A stretch of DNA of 64,000 nucleotides from Platanthera guangdongensis (Eukaryota > Streptophyta > Magnoliopsida > Asparagales > Orchidaceae), in contig CM077162.1 in NCBI GenBank assembly GCA_039583875.1, positions 112,188,589 through 112,252,588 on the forward strand. Direction: 5' to 3'. Of the stretch, positions 45,938 through 58,545 are shown one piece after another; the first letter of the stretch is position 1; every line of letters starts with the position of its first letter. Made by a program: the position numbers and the translations under genes. The notes beneath the pieces were generated by a model, which worked only from the letters and a program-made list of their open reading frames with translations, searched no databases and was not told the DNA's origin.

Positions 45938-45953
45938 TGGTATCAGAGCGAGG
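45938..45953 (+). other. Primer binding site of el4
   Basis: TGGTATCAGAGCGAGG, two bases after the LTR. Confidence 0.9.
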
Positions 45954-46095
45954 TTGGTTTGACAGTTGTTCGAACCAGCCAATCTCGTTCAGTTTATTTC
46001 CTTCTTTCATTTGCATACACACAACGATGTATCATCAGTACGTCTTAACCGAAGCATAGTCACTACACTCATAGCATGATAAGAAGTATATGGGG

Positions 46096-46272
46096 CAAAT
46101 TATGTAGTATGGGATGCATAATATTTGTTTGTATATGGATCCACCATAGGAGGTAACATATGACGGTTATGTAGTATTGGATGCATAACCATCATCACAT
46201 GGGTGCCCATTAGCACATTTTCTTTTATCTTTGCATGTGATGTTATGTAGTATGGGATGCATAACATTTCAT
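46096..46272 (+). ncRNA. Three leader hairpins with invariant loop (el4)
   Basis: Hairpins at 46096-46127, 46161-46194 and about 46238-46272. Each has the loop TAGTATGGGATG (the second has one change, TAGTATTGGATG). Stems differ: CAAATTATG with CATAATATTTG (2-nt bulge), TGACGGTTATG with CATAACCATCA (one mismatch), TGATGTTATG with CATAACATTTCA (small bulge). They lie between the primer site and gag, a usual place for packaging signals. This is a cis-acting RNA structure within the element transcript, not a separate gene. Confidence 0.6.
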
Positions 46273-46605
46273 GTGTACGCCACTCATGCATGCATTAAGG
46301 CCTTTTTAGAATGCATAGCACTGCATACATAACATATCATCGCATAAGCACGCGTGCTAAGTTAAGGTTTACATGATGACATATGTACACACATGATTTT
46401 AAATAAGAATAAAGAATCCATGCATTCATGTCATATGCACAAGAGTCAATAGGATGAGAGGATATCATCCTAAGTAGGACATAACTTCATTATAGAATCC
46501 CAGAGCAAATTATAGCACAAGCAAGTGTATTTAAGTATGGTCTGAACTAGTTGAGTGGCTTTGTTGTATGCTATGATTTTGATAAGTTGTTTGCTGCCTT
46601 TTAGA

Positions 46606-47805
46606 ATGCTTCCAAAGCATCCTGCGATGAGGTCGACTCACTAGTCGGAGGGTGAGTCATCAGGAGCACAAAGTGATACGATTATTGAGAGTCTTGTCAG
46701 AGCAATGAGGCTCTATCAAGGCAATTAGTTGCGATGCAATGCCAAATTCAGTCTTTGTTGTCTGCCTCTCTTGCGCAACAACTTTATTGTAGGAGCCTGC
46801 TGATCCTGCTCCTCTGGTGCCCTTGGTGATGATACCACAAGAAATGAATTTCATATCGCACTTCCAAAGGTCGGGACCTACCACCTATGACGAGAGTGCC
46901 GACTTTATGATTTTAGATGATTGGATCGTCTCCATCGAGGAGATGTTTTTGTATTCTGAATTTCTAGAAGCCCAGAAGGTGACGATTGCAGCCTATCAAT
47001 TAAAAGGCCTGAAAAAGAGTTGGTGGATTCGGGAAAGAGAGAGTCTGAAGGAAGTCTGTTCTTGGGAATCTTTTAAGAAGATGATGCTGAAGAAGTTTCT
47101 ACCCTCGGTCGAGGACCACCTGATGAATAACTTCCTGCATCTGAAGCAGAGACAGCTCATCATGAGCGAGTATGAGATTCAGTTTAGCAAACTGAGTTGG
47201 TTTGCTCCTGATTTGGTAGCCTCGGAGGAGGGTAGACTGAAACGTTTCCTGGGAGGACTAAGAAGTGATGTCCAGCAGTGGGCATGCACTTATGGAACTG
47301 ACAGTTAACTGTGGCAGTGGAAGCCGCACTGAAAGTGGAGGCACTTGAAAATGCCAAGAATCGAGGTGCTGCGGTGAGGAAAGAGAAGAGGAAGGGTGTT
47401 GGGGATGGAAGATCTAGGGGATCCAGCCCTTATTTAAAAAAGAAAAGTGGAGAAATATGTAGCTTCTGTGGTCGACCTGGTCATCCTTACGAAAGGTGTT
47501 TCAAGAGGACTGCCACCCTGAAGCAGCAACAGTGCACGCCATCAAAGGTGCACCCAAGGGAGAGCTAGTGTGCTCATTCTGTGCAAGGAAGGATCATGAT
47601 GTGAGTCATTGCTGGATGAAAGAAAGGACTTGCTTCCAGTGCGGGCAGAAGGGACACCAAAAGTCTTCGTGCCCCCAGGCTCAGTCCCCACTGCAGCCTG
47701 CCCCGCTTCGAGCTCTGTCGCCACCACCAAACCTGGATAAAGGAAAAGGAAAGCTAAACGTTACTACCAGCAAGGAAGCGCAAACCTCTACGCAAGTGAT
47801 ATCAG
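46606..47805 (+). pseudogene. gag: el4 Gag
   Basis: ATG 46606 (MLPKHPAMRSTH then stop), a broken N-terminus, then a clean capsid domain 46817-47308 (FILDDWIVSIEEMF-like text, ESFKKMMLKKFLPSVED, LKQRQLIMSEYEIQFSKLS). A stop separates it from the tail, which is continued in two frames (47311-47568 and 47496-47805). It carries three zinc knuckles: CSFCGRPGHPYERC, CSFCARKDHDVSHC and CFQCGQKGHQKSSC. It ends at a possible splice donor after ATATCAG. Close to el6 gag. Confidence 0.85.
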
Positions 47806-47888
47806 GTTATCCCCAGTTTAATTTGCCATATTATTTATCGTTGTTTCCCTAGTTATCATTCGTTTAGTTATGTATGCTACGGTTTTAG
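47806..47888 (+). other. Candidate 83-nt intron between gag and protease (el4)
   Basis: Starts GTTATC after CAG and ends GGTTTTAG before GG. It is T-rich. Gag is in frame 47496+3n and protease-RT in 47984+3n; removal of exactly 83 bases joins them in frame with a glycine codon across the junction. The related element el6 has an 84-nt segment at the same place with the same phase. See findings. Confidence 0.55.
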
Positions 47889-49163
47889 GGGAGTTTAAGG
47901 TGCGGAATAGGTGGTCGTGCGTTCTTTTTGATTCGAGTGCCACCTATTCCATTGTGGCCCGGAGGTACTTATAAAAGCATCGCTTGGATGTGGATCAATT
48001 AGGAGACTCCTTCAATGTTAAACTTCCCTCCGGTGTTTCAGTGATATCTAATCAAGGAGTTCTAAGATGCCCTATATACCTAGGTGATTTCCTAGCCTTT
48101 GCGGATCTGATGGTGTTGGATCTGGCAGACTTTGATGTGATTTTTGGCATGGACTGGCTGTCCAAGTATGATGCGGTCATCCAGTGCAAGGCAAAGAGAC
48201 TGGACTTCAGGATGGACAATGGCCAACCTATGAGCATCTATGGATTTCAGGACAGGGTTTCGCCTATTATTTCTACGGTACTTGCTTGTCGTGCTATAGA
48301 GTCTGGTTGCGAGGCATTTTTGGTTTCTTTTTCTCTTTAGAAACTGCTTTTGTTATAACACGTCTTGGGGATATCTCGGTGGTGCGAGAGTTTCCAGATG
48401 TTTTTCCTGACTATCTTCTAGGACTTCCTCTAGTGAGGGAGATAGAGTTTGTGATAGACCTTGAGCCAGGTACTCGTCCTATTACCAAAGCACTGTGTCG
48501 TATGACTCCGTGTGAGTTGGATGAGTTGCGTACTTTGCTCGATGAGTTGTTGAGGTATGGTTTTATTAGACCAAGTTCTTCTCTGTGGGGCGCTCTTGTT
48601 TTGTTCATCGAGAAGCAAGATGGATCGATGAGGTTTTTCATCGATTATAGAGAATTGAATAAGGTGACCATTAAGAATAGATATCCCCTGTCAAGGATTG
48701 ATGATCTATTTGATCAATTGCATGGTAGCTCGGTATTTTCAAAGATCGATCTTCGTTCAGGATACCACCAGTTGAGAATCCGTGAGACAGATATTCCACG
48801 AACAGCTTTCCATTCACGGCACAGACATTATGAGTTTTTGGTGATGTCTTTCGGTTTAACCAATGCACCCTCTGCTTTCATGGATTTGATGAATAGGGTG
48901 TTTAAGGATTTCTGGGACCAATTATTTATTATGTTTATAGATGATGTCTTGGTGTATTCCCGCAATGTTAAGGAGCATACTCAGCATTTGCATTTGGTTT
49001 TGTCGAACCTGAGGGAGCATAATTTATATGCGAAGTTGAGCAAGTGTGTGTTCTGGCTACCTCAGGTGTCCTTGCTGGGTCATGTTGTAAGCAAGGACGG
49101 TATTTATATAGACACGACCAAGATTTCTGCTGTGATGGAATGGGAGAGACCTTCTACACCTAT
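47889..49163 (+). pseudogene. pol: el4 Pol, protease and part of RT (cut by el5)
   Basis: Protease start EFKVRNRW, then VLFDSSATYS (normally DSGATHS) and a stop TAA near 47971. It is open 47984-48340 ([25 protein letters not shown] region), with a frameshift near 48335. RT is open to 49163 ([70 protein letters not shown]). The text stops mid-domain at the el5 LTR. Related to el6 pol. Confidence 0.88.
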
Positions 49164-49818
49164 TATAACGCCCCCGAATTTTTCGGCAATTATTTAAATC
49201 CTCGTTTGGCGTTACGTTGGCGCATTTCCGGCTCGTGCCATTGTGACAGTGCCTCGTTAGGTGTTCTTAGTGCTCGTAGCCTGTTTGCAGGTTTCCCCAG
49301 CTAGCCGGAGTCTGTTTTGGAGACTCGGCTGAGCCTCTCAGGGAATGCTTGTGCTTTGGTTCGGGAGGTGTTAGCCCGAGTGTTTGGTCGTCGGATGTTG
49401 TTTTCGACTTCGCCGTTGTTTTCGTAGCTTGAGTGTTTGGCTACGGTACGAGTTTTGTCGAAATCCGAGATCGTTTGTTTTCGCATCGTTTCGACTTTTG
49501 CTGGTTAGCTAGTAGTAGTTGATTTTCTATGCACGGCTTTACGTGGCCAAGCTTGGTGAGGCTTGTGCCTTGTCCTAGGCTAAGGTTTGAGTTAGCTAAT
49601 TTCATATAAGTATATATATACTTGCGTGTTTGTGAACGCTTGGGTGCGGATAGCCAGTTTATATAACCGTTTATATATATATTTACGCATTTAGTTCGGT
49701 AAGTGATTTAGGCGTGCCGGTGTATAAATACATATACGTGCGTGTGAAGCTGTATAAAATTTTATATGTGCTGTTTGTGTATGTTTACATATATTAGTAT
49801 GGATATATATATTAGTAT

Positions 49819-49820
<2 letters not shown>

Positions 49821-49893
<73 letters not shown>
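49821..49893. repeat. TA microsatellite in el5 LTR
   Basis: Pure AT/TA run of about 73 bases, at a place comparable to the TA run of the el4 LTR. Confidence 0.95.
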
Positions 49894-49899
<6 letters not shown>

Positions 49900-52304
49900 A
49901 TAATAGTGGGCTGGTTATGTTAGTGTATGCATGTTAGTGTGCTATTATTATTAAGTATGCATATAAATGTTAATCTATGCATGTAGTGGCTGTTAGTTAA
50001 GTAGGTATAAATAAGGTTGATCTTTAGGTTTTTATTTTCCCTTCTTTTCCCCAAACCCGGCGGCCGACTGTTGCAGCCCGAGCGGAAGACAGGAAAGAGG
50101 CGGAAGCCCCGGCGCTGCTCCGACCGCCCGTTCGCCGCCCTTTTCCACCCGAAATCTTCGTTTGAGACCGGATCCGAGCTGCTCTAGGCTAGACCTTCAT
50201 TCTGAGGTAACTATTTTGGGATTTCACCATCTCTTTTGCCCGATCGGTAGATTAGGTTTGCGGTTTTTTCTTGGTTTTTATGGTGTTGTTCTTCCCCGAT
50301 TGGGTTGTCCAGGAAGTTTTGTGATCTAGGTTGCTTAAGGTCGGCGGTTTAGGAGCATAGGTGCTGCCCGTTTGCTTTGGTGGCCGGAGGTTTGGAAGAG
50401 ATTGCGTTGGCCGGCTCTTGCTAGCCCAGTTTGGTCCAGATTTTTCATAGGATTTTGCTGTGATCTTGTCCTATTGGGAAGAACACTTCTGGCCGAACTC
50501 CTCCATAAGCCAAGGCAAGTTTTCCCTTGCCAAAGTAATGTTTCCATGCTTAAATTTGGTTGCTTGATTCCATGAGTGGTTGGTTGTTCTTGGTTTGGTA
50601 TATGATACTAAGATCGGAGATTTATTTCCATCATTTGATTTTCCATACCTTGTTAACTTGCGGTTTTCCTTAGATGTAAATGGTAGTTATGGTTTTCTTT
50701 TTTTTACTAGTTCAAGAGTTTTATTATAATTGCCCCATGGTTGCTCTAAATCGGATTGGTATCAAAATCCACCCGAGCCTCTTGTCATTTTCTTTTTGTG
50801 TGTGTCAATTCCCTTGTTTGCAATTAGTGTTAAGCCCCTTGCTAATGTAGGTATCGAACCACCCAAGTAATTGTTTATGGGTTGTATCAAGCTAAATGTT
50901 TATGGTTGTAGTAAGTTAACTTTAGGGTTTTGTACCAAGCTAGTCGTATAGGTTTAGTTGGAGGTCAAGCTACTTTGTTATATTTAATATCACGTTATTG
51001 GTAGGCATTTAGTATCAAGCTACTTGCACAAATTCTATATCGCATCACTTTTAATTTATTTGTGTCAACCACTTGCTTGGACAAACTCGATGCTTAGTCC
51101 GTTGGTATGCATATAAGGCTCTTAGGTGGGTTGCTCTAGAGTGTCTAGGGTTCAGTGTGACCTCTTAGTGGTTCATGGAACCACTAGTAAGGGTTTTCCC
51201 GGGTCACTTAGTGCTTGAGTAGGATGTGATTTTGAGGTGGGTCGGACCGATGCAGCCACGCTTGTTTTACTTCTTGTCTTATTAAGAGAATATGGGTTGT
51301 TTGGTTGAGTTGGACTGATGCCACCACCACAACACCTTGAGATATTTAGGCCTGTTAGACTTGGTTGGACCGTTGCCACCAGCCTAGGCCCTTATTATGA
51401 TTTTGTCCATCTCCAGTACTAGGTGGCTCTTTCTGCTCTAGCTTTATGCTAAGATTTATTTATTTTGCTAATCCTTCTTGCAGAGATTTGTGAGGCTTGA
51501 CTTCACCCGTGCACTTGGTGCACCCCATTTTACTCACTCATGGCGAGTATTTTACCGTCACTTGTTTACTTTAGCTCTTACCTGTTTCACTTCTTCTTTA
51601 TACTATTGTTTCATTTTTCTATTGATATATTGCTTTGCTGAGGCGTTCTTTTCTTTGAATGCCTCAGGTTCAGGTTTATAGCCGACTGTGCGGCTAGGTT
51701 TCTTCTGAAGCTTGCTAGTGCTATAGTTGTTGCTGAGTTTTCTTTTTCTCACTCCTTGGAGGTAGTTTCTTTAGACTTGTAGTACAGATATGCTTACTCA
51801 CCAGTGGGTTCGTGTCAGTTGTTGGCGCTCACTGGTGGTTTCTCTTTTAGATGCTTTGTACTTTGCTTATACTGCTAGTTTTCCTATTTTGGAGTTTATT
51901 AAACTTGCTTCTGGGATGATTTATGTTAGGTTGCTAGTTACTTTAAAACCTATAAAAGAAAACAATTATTATATCAAAAACATAGACATCATGTTTTCCT
52001 TTCTAAAAAGCTTAATCACTACTTTCAAAACCACGTAAAAGGTCATTTTCTATATATATCATATAAGTTAAATCTAGGGTCTTGCATAGTCTTAGGTGTC
52101 CCCTGGGGACGCTTATGCATTCTCTTAGGATGTTAAAAAGTGAATAAAGTATTTTCTGCTACGTACAAATATAATTTTGAAGGGGTGGACTAGTTGATCC
52201 ACGAAGCCGAGGGATACGGCCTCTAAAATATAATTGATTTTCGCACCATTAAAGCTTTTGAATTTTCATAGTCTTAGTAGTTGGTGGTTTCCTGAGTGTC
52301 GGCA

Positions 52305-52309
52305 GTTAT
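52305..52309. repeat. Target site duplication GTTAT, left copy (el6)
   Basis: GTTAT at the left el6 border, repeated exactly at 63265-63269. Confidence 0.93.
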
Positions 52310-53617
52310 TGTCACAACCCGCATTTTCTCAATAATAAATAAATCAGAGCACGAGATAACTACGAGCTGTGATGCCACGTCAAGCAGGGGATAACTGCTG
52401 ACGCTCAGGCAACACTCTAATCCTTCAAATCATAAGTTAAAATGAATAGAAAACTGATTTTTTTAATTAATTGGTCGTATCCCTCGGCTCAGTGGATCAG
52501 ATAGTCCACGGTTTGAAAACTATTTTTATGCGTAGCGGAAAAATACTTCATTTATGCTTAACATTCTAAAAGAGCGCATAAGTGTCCTAAGAGGACAACT
52601 TACACTATGCAAGACCCTAGATTTCAATTTATAATATTTATAAAGAAAACCATCTTTTTTACGCATTTGGAAAATAATGATTGAGCTTTTATAAAACATG
52701 CTGATCATGCAATACATATAGTAGTTCTTTATAGGTTTTAAAGTAACTAGCAACCTAGCATAAAACATTCCCAGAGAGCAAGTGAAACTACCACAAAACA
52801 GGTAAACTAGCAGCTAAGCAAAGACTTAGTATCACAAAGGAAAAATCACCAACGAGCGTCAACAACCTGACACGAACTCGCTGGCGAGCATGTATGTTTG
52901 TACTACTACAAAGCTAAAGAACTACCTCAACAAGTGAGGAAAACACTGCCACAACGCAGTCCACAAGGAAACTCCTGAAACTAGCCGCACAGCCGGCTAC
53001 AGACCTGAACCTGAGGCATTCAAAAGAAGAACACCTCAGCAAGAAATAATAAAACAAGAGGCAAAGAAGCATCAGATAATAATCGAATGAAAAGAGCAGA
53101 AAGAAAAAGGGTTACCAACCCTGCAAGAGAAATGCTGAAAATCTCAGCTAAAGAATCCAAAAAGGGACAAAATGTAAGTAAAACAGTCAGTAAAGTGAGA
53201 GAAATGCAACAAGTACTAAAACGTACCAAACTCCGCTCAAGCCTGCAGAGACAAAAAGAGAACCAATATGCATCAAAAGAACAGTATGAAAGAAACTAAC
53301 AGTCCTAAACTTGTAAATCGTTAGCACTGGCACAAATCCCAAACCTGTGTCGGAGACTAAGAACAGTCACAACCAAACAACCAGGTCCAGGTGTCTCAAG
53401 AGTACTAAAGGGGCCACCACAGGGTCCACACACATAGAGTTCCAACCTCTTACAGGAACCCAAAATGTCCAAAGGAGAGAATGGTGGTGGCCACGGCTCG
53501 AACTCCCCCGGTACCATACTCCTTCAGAAACCCAGCTACCACATGCTAAGGATCCACGATTCGGCACCAAAACTAGCCGACAACACCACTTAAAAACTAC
53601 CAAGTTCTACAACCAAA

Positions 53618-53695
53618 ACCCGCCGAATTATTTCCCCCTACCCGCCGAATTATTTCCCCCTACCCGTCGAATTATTTCCCCCTACCCGCCGAATT
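53618..53695. repeat. 22-bp tandem repeat, 3 full units versus 1 in the other LTR
   Basis: Unit ACCCGCCGAATTATTTCCCCCT. Three full copies here and one at about 61844-61875 in the right LTR, so two units were gained or lost after insertion. Confidence 0.85.
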
Positions 53696-54316
53696 CAACT
53701 AAAATAAATACCGAAACTTCCTAGTTTAGGCCGACTACACGCCCTAACCTAGGAATATTTCTAGTCTCACCTATACTATTCCGGTATTCTACGACAAGGA
53801 GTAATAATAAAGCGAAATACAACCTATGGAGGCACGCAAGAGGGGAGAAATCCACTTGCCTCAAATCGCTCTTGAAAACGTCCTCCCAAAATACTCCACC
53901 ACGTAGATCCGTCCAAGAGGGGACACGCGGAGACGAGATCTACGAAAAAAACGGACAATCGGGGTTAGGGCCGAAAAAATCTATGGCGAAACGGTCACCG
54001 AAACGGGAAAAGCTTACCGCGATCTCGAATCTCTCGCCGAGAGCTTTCCAACGCCGCGATCTGATCGAAATTCCGTCCACCGGATCGGCGGTGGCGGCCG
54101 CCGGAAGATTCGCGAACGAAGAGGTTCCGCACTCGGTAAAATTTCGCACTGGAGGGGGGTGGCTGATCGGAGGAAGAAGAAGAGATTTTCTTGTTTAACT
54201 TATATACACATATATACCTAATAATAATAATAATATAATATTAATAATAATATATTAATTATATATTAATTATAATAATAATAATATAAATCATAAAAAC
54301 TTAAAAGGGGGGGCAG

Positions 54317-54371
54317 TTCGGTGAGATGATTCTCACCGAATTCATAATTCGGTGAGAATCATCTCACCGAA
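54317..54371. repeat. 25-bp-arm perfect hairpin in el6 LTR
   Basis: Arms 54317-54341 and 54347-54371 are exact inverses, separated by TCATA. Each arm contains ATTCTCACCGAAT, close to the GATTCTCGCCGA word of el1 and el2 LTRs. The copy in the right LTR is at 62505-62559, with one base changed near its end. Confidence 0.9.
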
Positions 54372-55077
54372 TCTCCCCAACCCTTTTTACTTTATCTTTT
54401 TTTTTATATTTAACTAATTCTTTATATATATAATAATAATATTTATTATTATTTAAAACAAAAGATATAACATATATCGTTACGGAGGGCCAAACGCGCG
54501 CCGAATCGAACGAAATTCGCACCGTAGGCGAATGACGACGCTACGAACCCAACGGCGAAGTCGAAATCGAATTCCGACGCACCGTTTTCGAGATAATAAT
54601 TTCTAAAGTTAACGGCGTACGCGAACACATACAAACTACAATCGCGCGCCGAGGCTCCAAAAATGCTCGGAACGCGACGAAACTTGACGAGCAAGTCTAA
54701 AATTAGCCGATCTAATTTCCTAATGTAAAATTTTCCACTCCCGACGCAAATCCCAAAATTTGGCCGGTCAAACCTAACGAACGCAAAACGCGCTAACAAC
54801 AAGGTCGGTAACAAAATCCGACGAACAAAACTCGGGCAAAATTCTCCCGAAGCCAAAACACAAGCATTCCCCAAGAGGCTCCACCGAGTCACCAAACAGA
54901 CTCCGGCTCGCTAGGGAATCTTGCTATCAGGCAACAGCAAGACACGCAGGGAACCTAAAGAGCTAAGAGCACGCTCTAACAACGTCACTTGACCAACATG
55001 CGCTAACATAACGCTCTGACGTCATAATACGTCAAATAAGAAATTAAATAAATCACTGGAAAATCGGGGGTGTTACA

Positions 55078-55100
55078 GTCACTCCCCCTAAAAGAAAGTT
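55078..55100 (-). other. Polypurine tract of el6
   Basis: Minus-strand TTTTAGGGGGAGTGAC immediately before the 3' LTR start TGTAACACCC. Confidence 0.8.
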
Positions 55101-55186
55101 TCGTCCCGAAACGTTACGCACAAAACACTTCTACCAAAGAAGGAAAAGAAAATAACCAAGGGTTATCGAATGCTTACCGAGCACAG

Positions 55187-58100
55187 CTAGGAGAACAAAT
55201 GAGGATGCGCCTCCCTCATTGCTGACTCCAGCTCACAAGTCGCGCTCTCCACGTCTTGGTTTTTCCACAGAATCTTTACCATCGGTATTGTCTTTCTCCG
55301 CAACACTCGATCTTGCACATCCAAAACACGAATAGGAGCTTCCACGTAGGAAAGGTTAGGCTCCAACTGGGGCACTGCATCCAGAACTTGTCTGTCACTA
55401 AGCACGCACCTCCGCAGTTGGCTCACGTGAAAAACATTGTGCACGCTAGGAAAATTTTCGGGCAATTTCAACTTGTAGGCTGACACACCAATCCGCTCCA
55501 CAATTTCAAATGGTCTCACATACCTCGGGTCCAACTTATGGTTCTTACCGAACCTCTTCACTCCAACCATCGGGGAAACCTTAAGGAATACCCTGTCCCC
55601 CACAAATAATTCCAAAACGGACCTACGCCGATTGGCGTTCTTCTCGTATCCCTCTTGAGCTATCCGAATTTTCTCTCGAATAAGCTTTACAGAGACTTCC
55701 ATTTCTTCTAAGGCATCTGGACCTAACATCGGCCTCTCACCAACCTCAGCCCAAAATAGAGGAGTTCTACATCGTCTTCCATATAGCGCTTCGAAAGGAG
55801 CCATTTGCAGACTCTCTTGATAACTGTTATTGTATGCAAACTCCATCAATCTCAAGCGTTCATCCCACGCTCCTCCGTGGTCTAATATATAACAACGGAT
55901 CATATCTTCCACAATCTGATTAACACGCTCCGTTTGACCATTGGTCTGTGGATGGTATGCGGTAGAATATCTCAAGTCAGTTCCCAATCCTTCTTGAAGG
56001 CTCTTCCAGAAACGAGACGTAAACCTGGAGTCTCGATCTGATACTATACTTACGGGTACTCCATGTAACCTGATAACTTCATTCAAATATAGCTCCGCTA
56101 TCTTTTTCATCGAGTAACCAATCTGAAAGGGTACGAAGTGCGCACACTTTGTTAATCTATTAACAATCACCCAAACAGAGTCATGCCCTCGGGGAGATCT
56201 CGACAAACCAGTAATGAAATCCATTGAGATACTCTCCCACTTCCAAGTTGGAATCTCTAAAGGCGCTAACTTTCCACCAGGCCTTCCATGATCAGCCTTA
56301 ACTCTTTTGCACGTAAAACATTCTGACACAAACCTTGCAATGTCACCCTTCATCCCAATCCACCAGGCAATCTGTTTCAAGTCTTTATACATTTTTGTAG
56401 ACCCTGGATGGTAGGCCACACTTGAACTGTGTGCCTCACTGCACAACTTAACTCGAATATCTCGAAAATTGGGGACGCAAAATCTACCGCGGTACTTTAG
56501 AGTACCCGCGTCATCGATCGAAAAGTCAGGCAGCTCCCCCTTCTCAGTTCTATTATGAAGGTGCAGTAGATCAGGATCGTCCTTTTGATGAAGCCTCGTA
56601 AGAGAAATCCATGAAGGCTCATACACTTCCAAACAGCTTGGCGAGTCACATCTACCAACTGAAATATCCATTAAAAGGAACTCTTCTACTAACAACTTAG
56701 TGGAGAGATTGAAAATTTTCCCTGTCTTCCTGCTTAAGGCGTCGGCTACCACGTTAGCCTTACCTGGATGGTACAGGATCTCCACTTCATAATCAGCCAC
56801 ATACTCTAACCATCTGCGGTGGCGCAAGTTCAACTCCTTTTGAGTGAAGACGTACTTCAAACTCTTATGATCTGTATAAATCTTGCACTGCGCGCCATAC
56901 AACAAGTGTCTCCATAATTTCAATGCATAAATAACTGCTGCGAATTCCAAGTCATGCGTAGGGTAGTTCCTTTCATGAATCTTAAGCTGTCTTGACCCAT
57001 ACGCAATCACTTTTCCTTCTTGCATCAGCACACAACCAAGACCCACGTGGGATGCATCCACGTAAACGACATAGTCTAATCCTTCCGTAGGCAATGTCAA
57101 TATCGGAGCAGTGCACAGTCTATTCTTTAGCTCTTGGAACGCTTCTTCGCACTTATCGCTCCACACAAATGCTGCATTTTTCTGCGTCAATTTGGTCAAT
57201 GGCGCAGATAATGTAGAGAAACCCTTTACAAATCTTCTATAGTAGCCAGCCAACCCTAGGAAGCTTCTTATTTCTTTGGGTGTGGAAGGCCTCATCCATT
57301 CCATAACTGCGGCTATCTTTTCTGGGTCGACAGAGATTCCGTCCTTGTTAACCACATGACCCAGGAAAGAAACCTGAGGCAACCAGAACTCGCATTTACT
57401 TAGCTTGGCGAACAACTTATGGTCCCTCAAGGCAGATAAAACTAGACGCAAATGTTGGTCATGCTCCTCAACATTGCGTGAATACACCAACACATCGTCT
57501 ATAAATACGACTACAAACTTGTCCAGAAAGTCCTTGAAGACCCTGTTCATCATGTCCATGAAAGCAGAAGGTGCGTTGGTCAAACCAAACGACATCACCA
57601 AAAATTCAAAATGTCCATGTCTGGAACGGAAGGCAGTCCGCGGGATATCTGATTCACGGATCCTTAACTGGTGGTAGCCCGAACGAAGGTCAATCTTAGA
57701 GAACACGGCACTGCCCCACAGTTGATCAAACAAATCATCTATCCTCGGCAACAGATACCTATTCTTGATCGTTACCTTATTTAGCTCTCTATAATCGATG
57801 CACAACCTCATCGATCCATCTTTTTTCTTGACGAACAAAACGGGAGCACCCCAAGGCGAAGAACTCGGCCTTATAAATCCGTTCTCAAGCAACTCGTCTA
57901 ACTGGATACGCAACTCCTCCAGTTCGCGTGGGGCCATCCGGTAAGGGGCCTTGGCAATAGGACGCGTACCCGGCTCCAAATCTATAACAAACTCCACGTC
58001 TCGATCAGGCGGGAGACCAGGAAGGTTAGCTGGAAAGACATCAGAAAAATCACGAACCACCAGGATCTCCTCCAAACGCGGCAAACTAACCTTGGTTTCT

Positions 58101-58545
58101 AAAACCGAAACCAAATAAGCAAAACAACCGGAATCTACAAGCTTCCGAGCACATACCGTCGATATAGTCGGAGAATCCTGGCGCTGATAACCGTAAACAC
58201 TCCCGGGCTGACCGTTGTCCATCCTGAAGTCCAAGCGTTTACCCTTGCATTGGATCACAGCATCATATCTGGACAACCAGTCCATGCCTAGGATCACATC
58301 GAAGTCTTCCAGATCCAACAGCTTCAAATCAGCAATCGCGAGAAAATCGCCTAGTAAAATCGGACAACTCTGAATACCCTGATCCGAAACTACAGATTCG
58401 CCTGAAGGAAACTTGATACAGAACGCATCACCAACACGATCGAGATTCAAACGGTAACGCTCTACGAAGGCCCTAGTCACAAATGAGTGGGTAGCGCCGG
58501 AATCGAACAGAACACGCGCCCAGCGGTTCTTTACCTTAAATCGTC
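55187..58545 (-). CDS. pol: el6 Pol (protease, RT, RNase H, integrase, chromodomain)
   Basis: Open for over 1100 codons. The open frame reaches 58585 but has no ATG, and I place the coding start at the possible exon border 58545. Domains: protease [12 protein letters not shown] with [31 protein letters not shown] and [13 protein letters not shown]; RNase H with [39 protein letters not shown] and [10 protein letters not shown]. Integrase follows with zinc finger [18 protein letters not shown], core [20 protein letters not shown] and [15 protein letters not shown]. The C-terminus [20 protein letters not shown] is a Tekay-type chromodomain, thought to guide insertion to marked chromatin. All catalytic residues I can see are present. 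Confidence 0.94.

Larger units (their letters stand above)
49164..52309 (+). repeat. 5' LTR of el5 (Tekay), first part
   Basis: Begins TATAACGCCCCCGAATTTTT right after the broken el4 RT. It holds a TA run (49821-49893), a leader-like GC-rich segment near 50040-50200, the GTGTCAGTTGTTGGCGCTCAC block and GCCGAGGGATACGGC (52206-52220). At 52309 it is interrupted by el6 and resumes at 63270. Total LTR about 3.2 kb. Confidence 0.85.
52310..55077 (-). repeat. 3' LTR of el6, 2768 bp
   Basis: Plus start TGTCACAACCCGCATTTTC, end GGGGGTGTTACA. Aligns with the right LTR along its full length. Confidence 0.95.

Noticed and set aside
54449..54895. 148-codon minus frame in el6 LTR, also at 62636-63082
   Set aside because: Present in both copies only because the LTRs are 1.3% apart. 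The composition is biased and no domain is seen.
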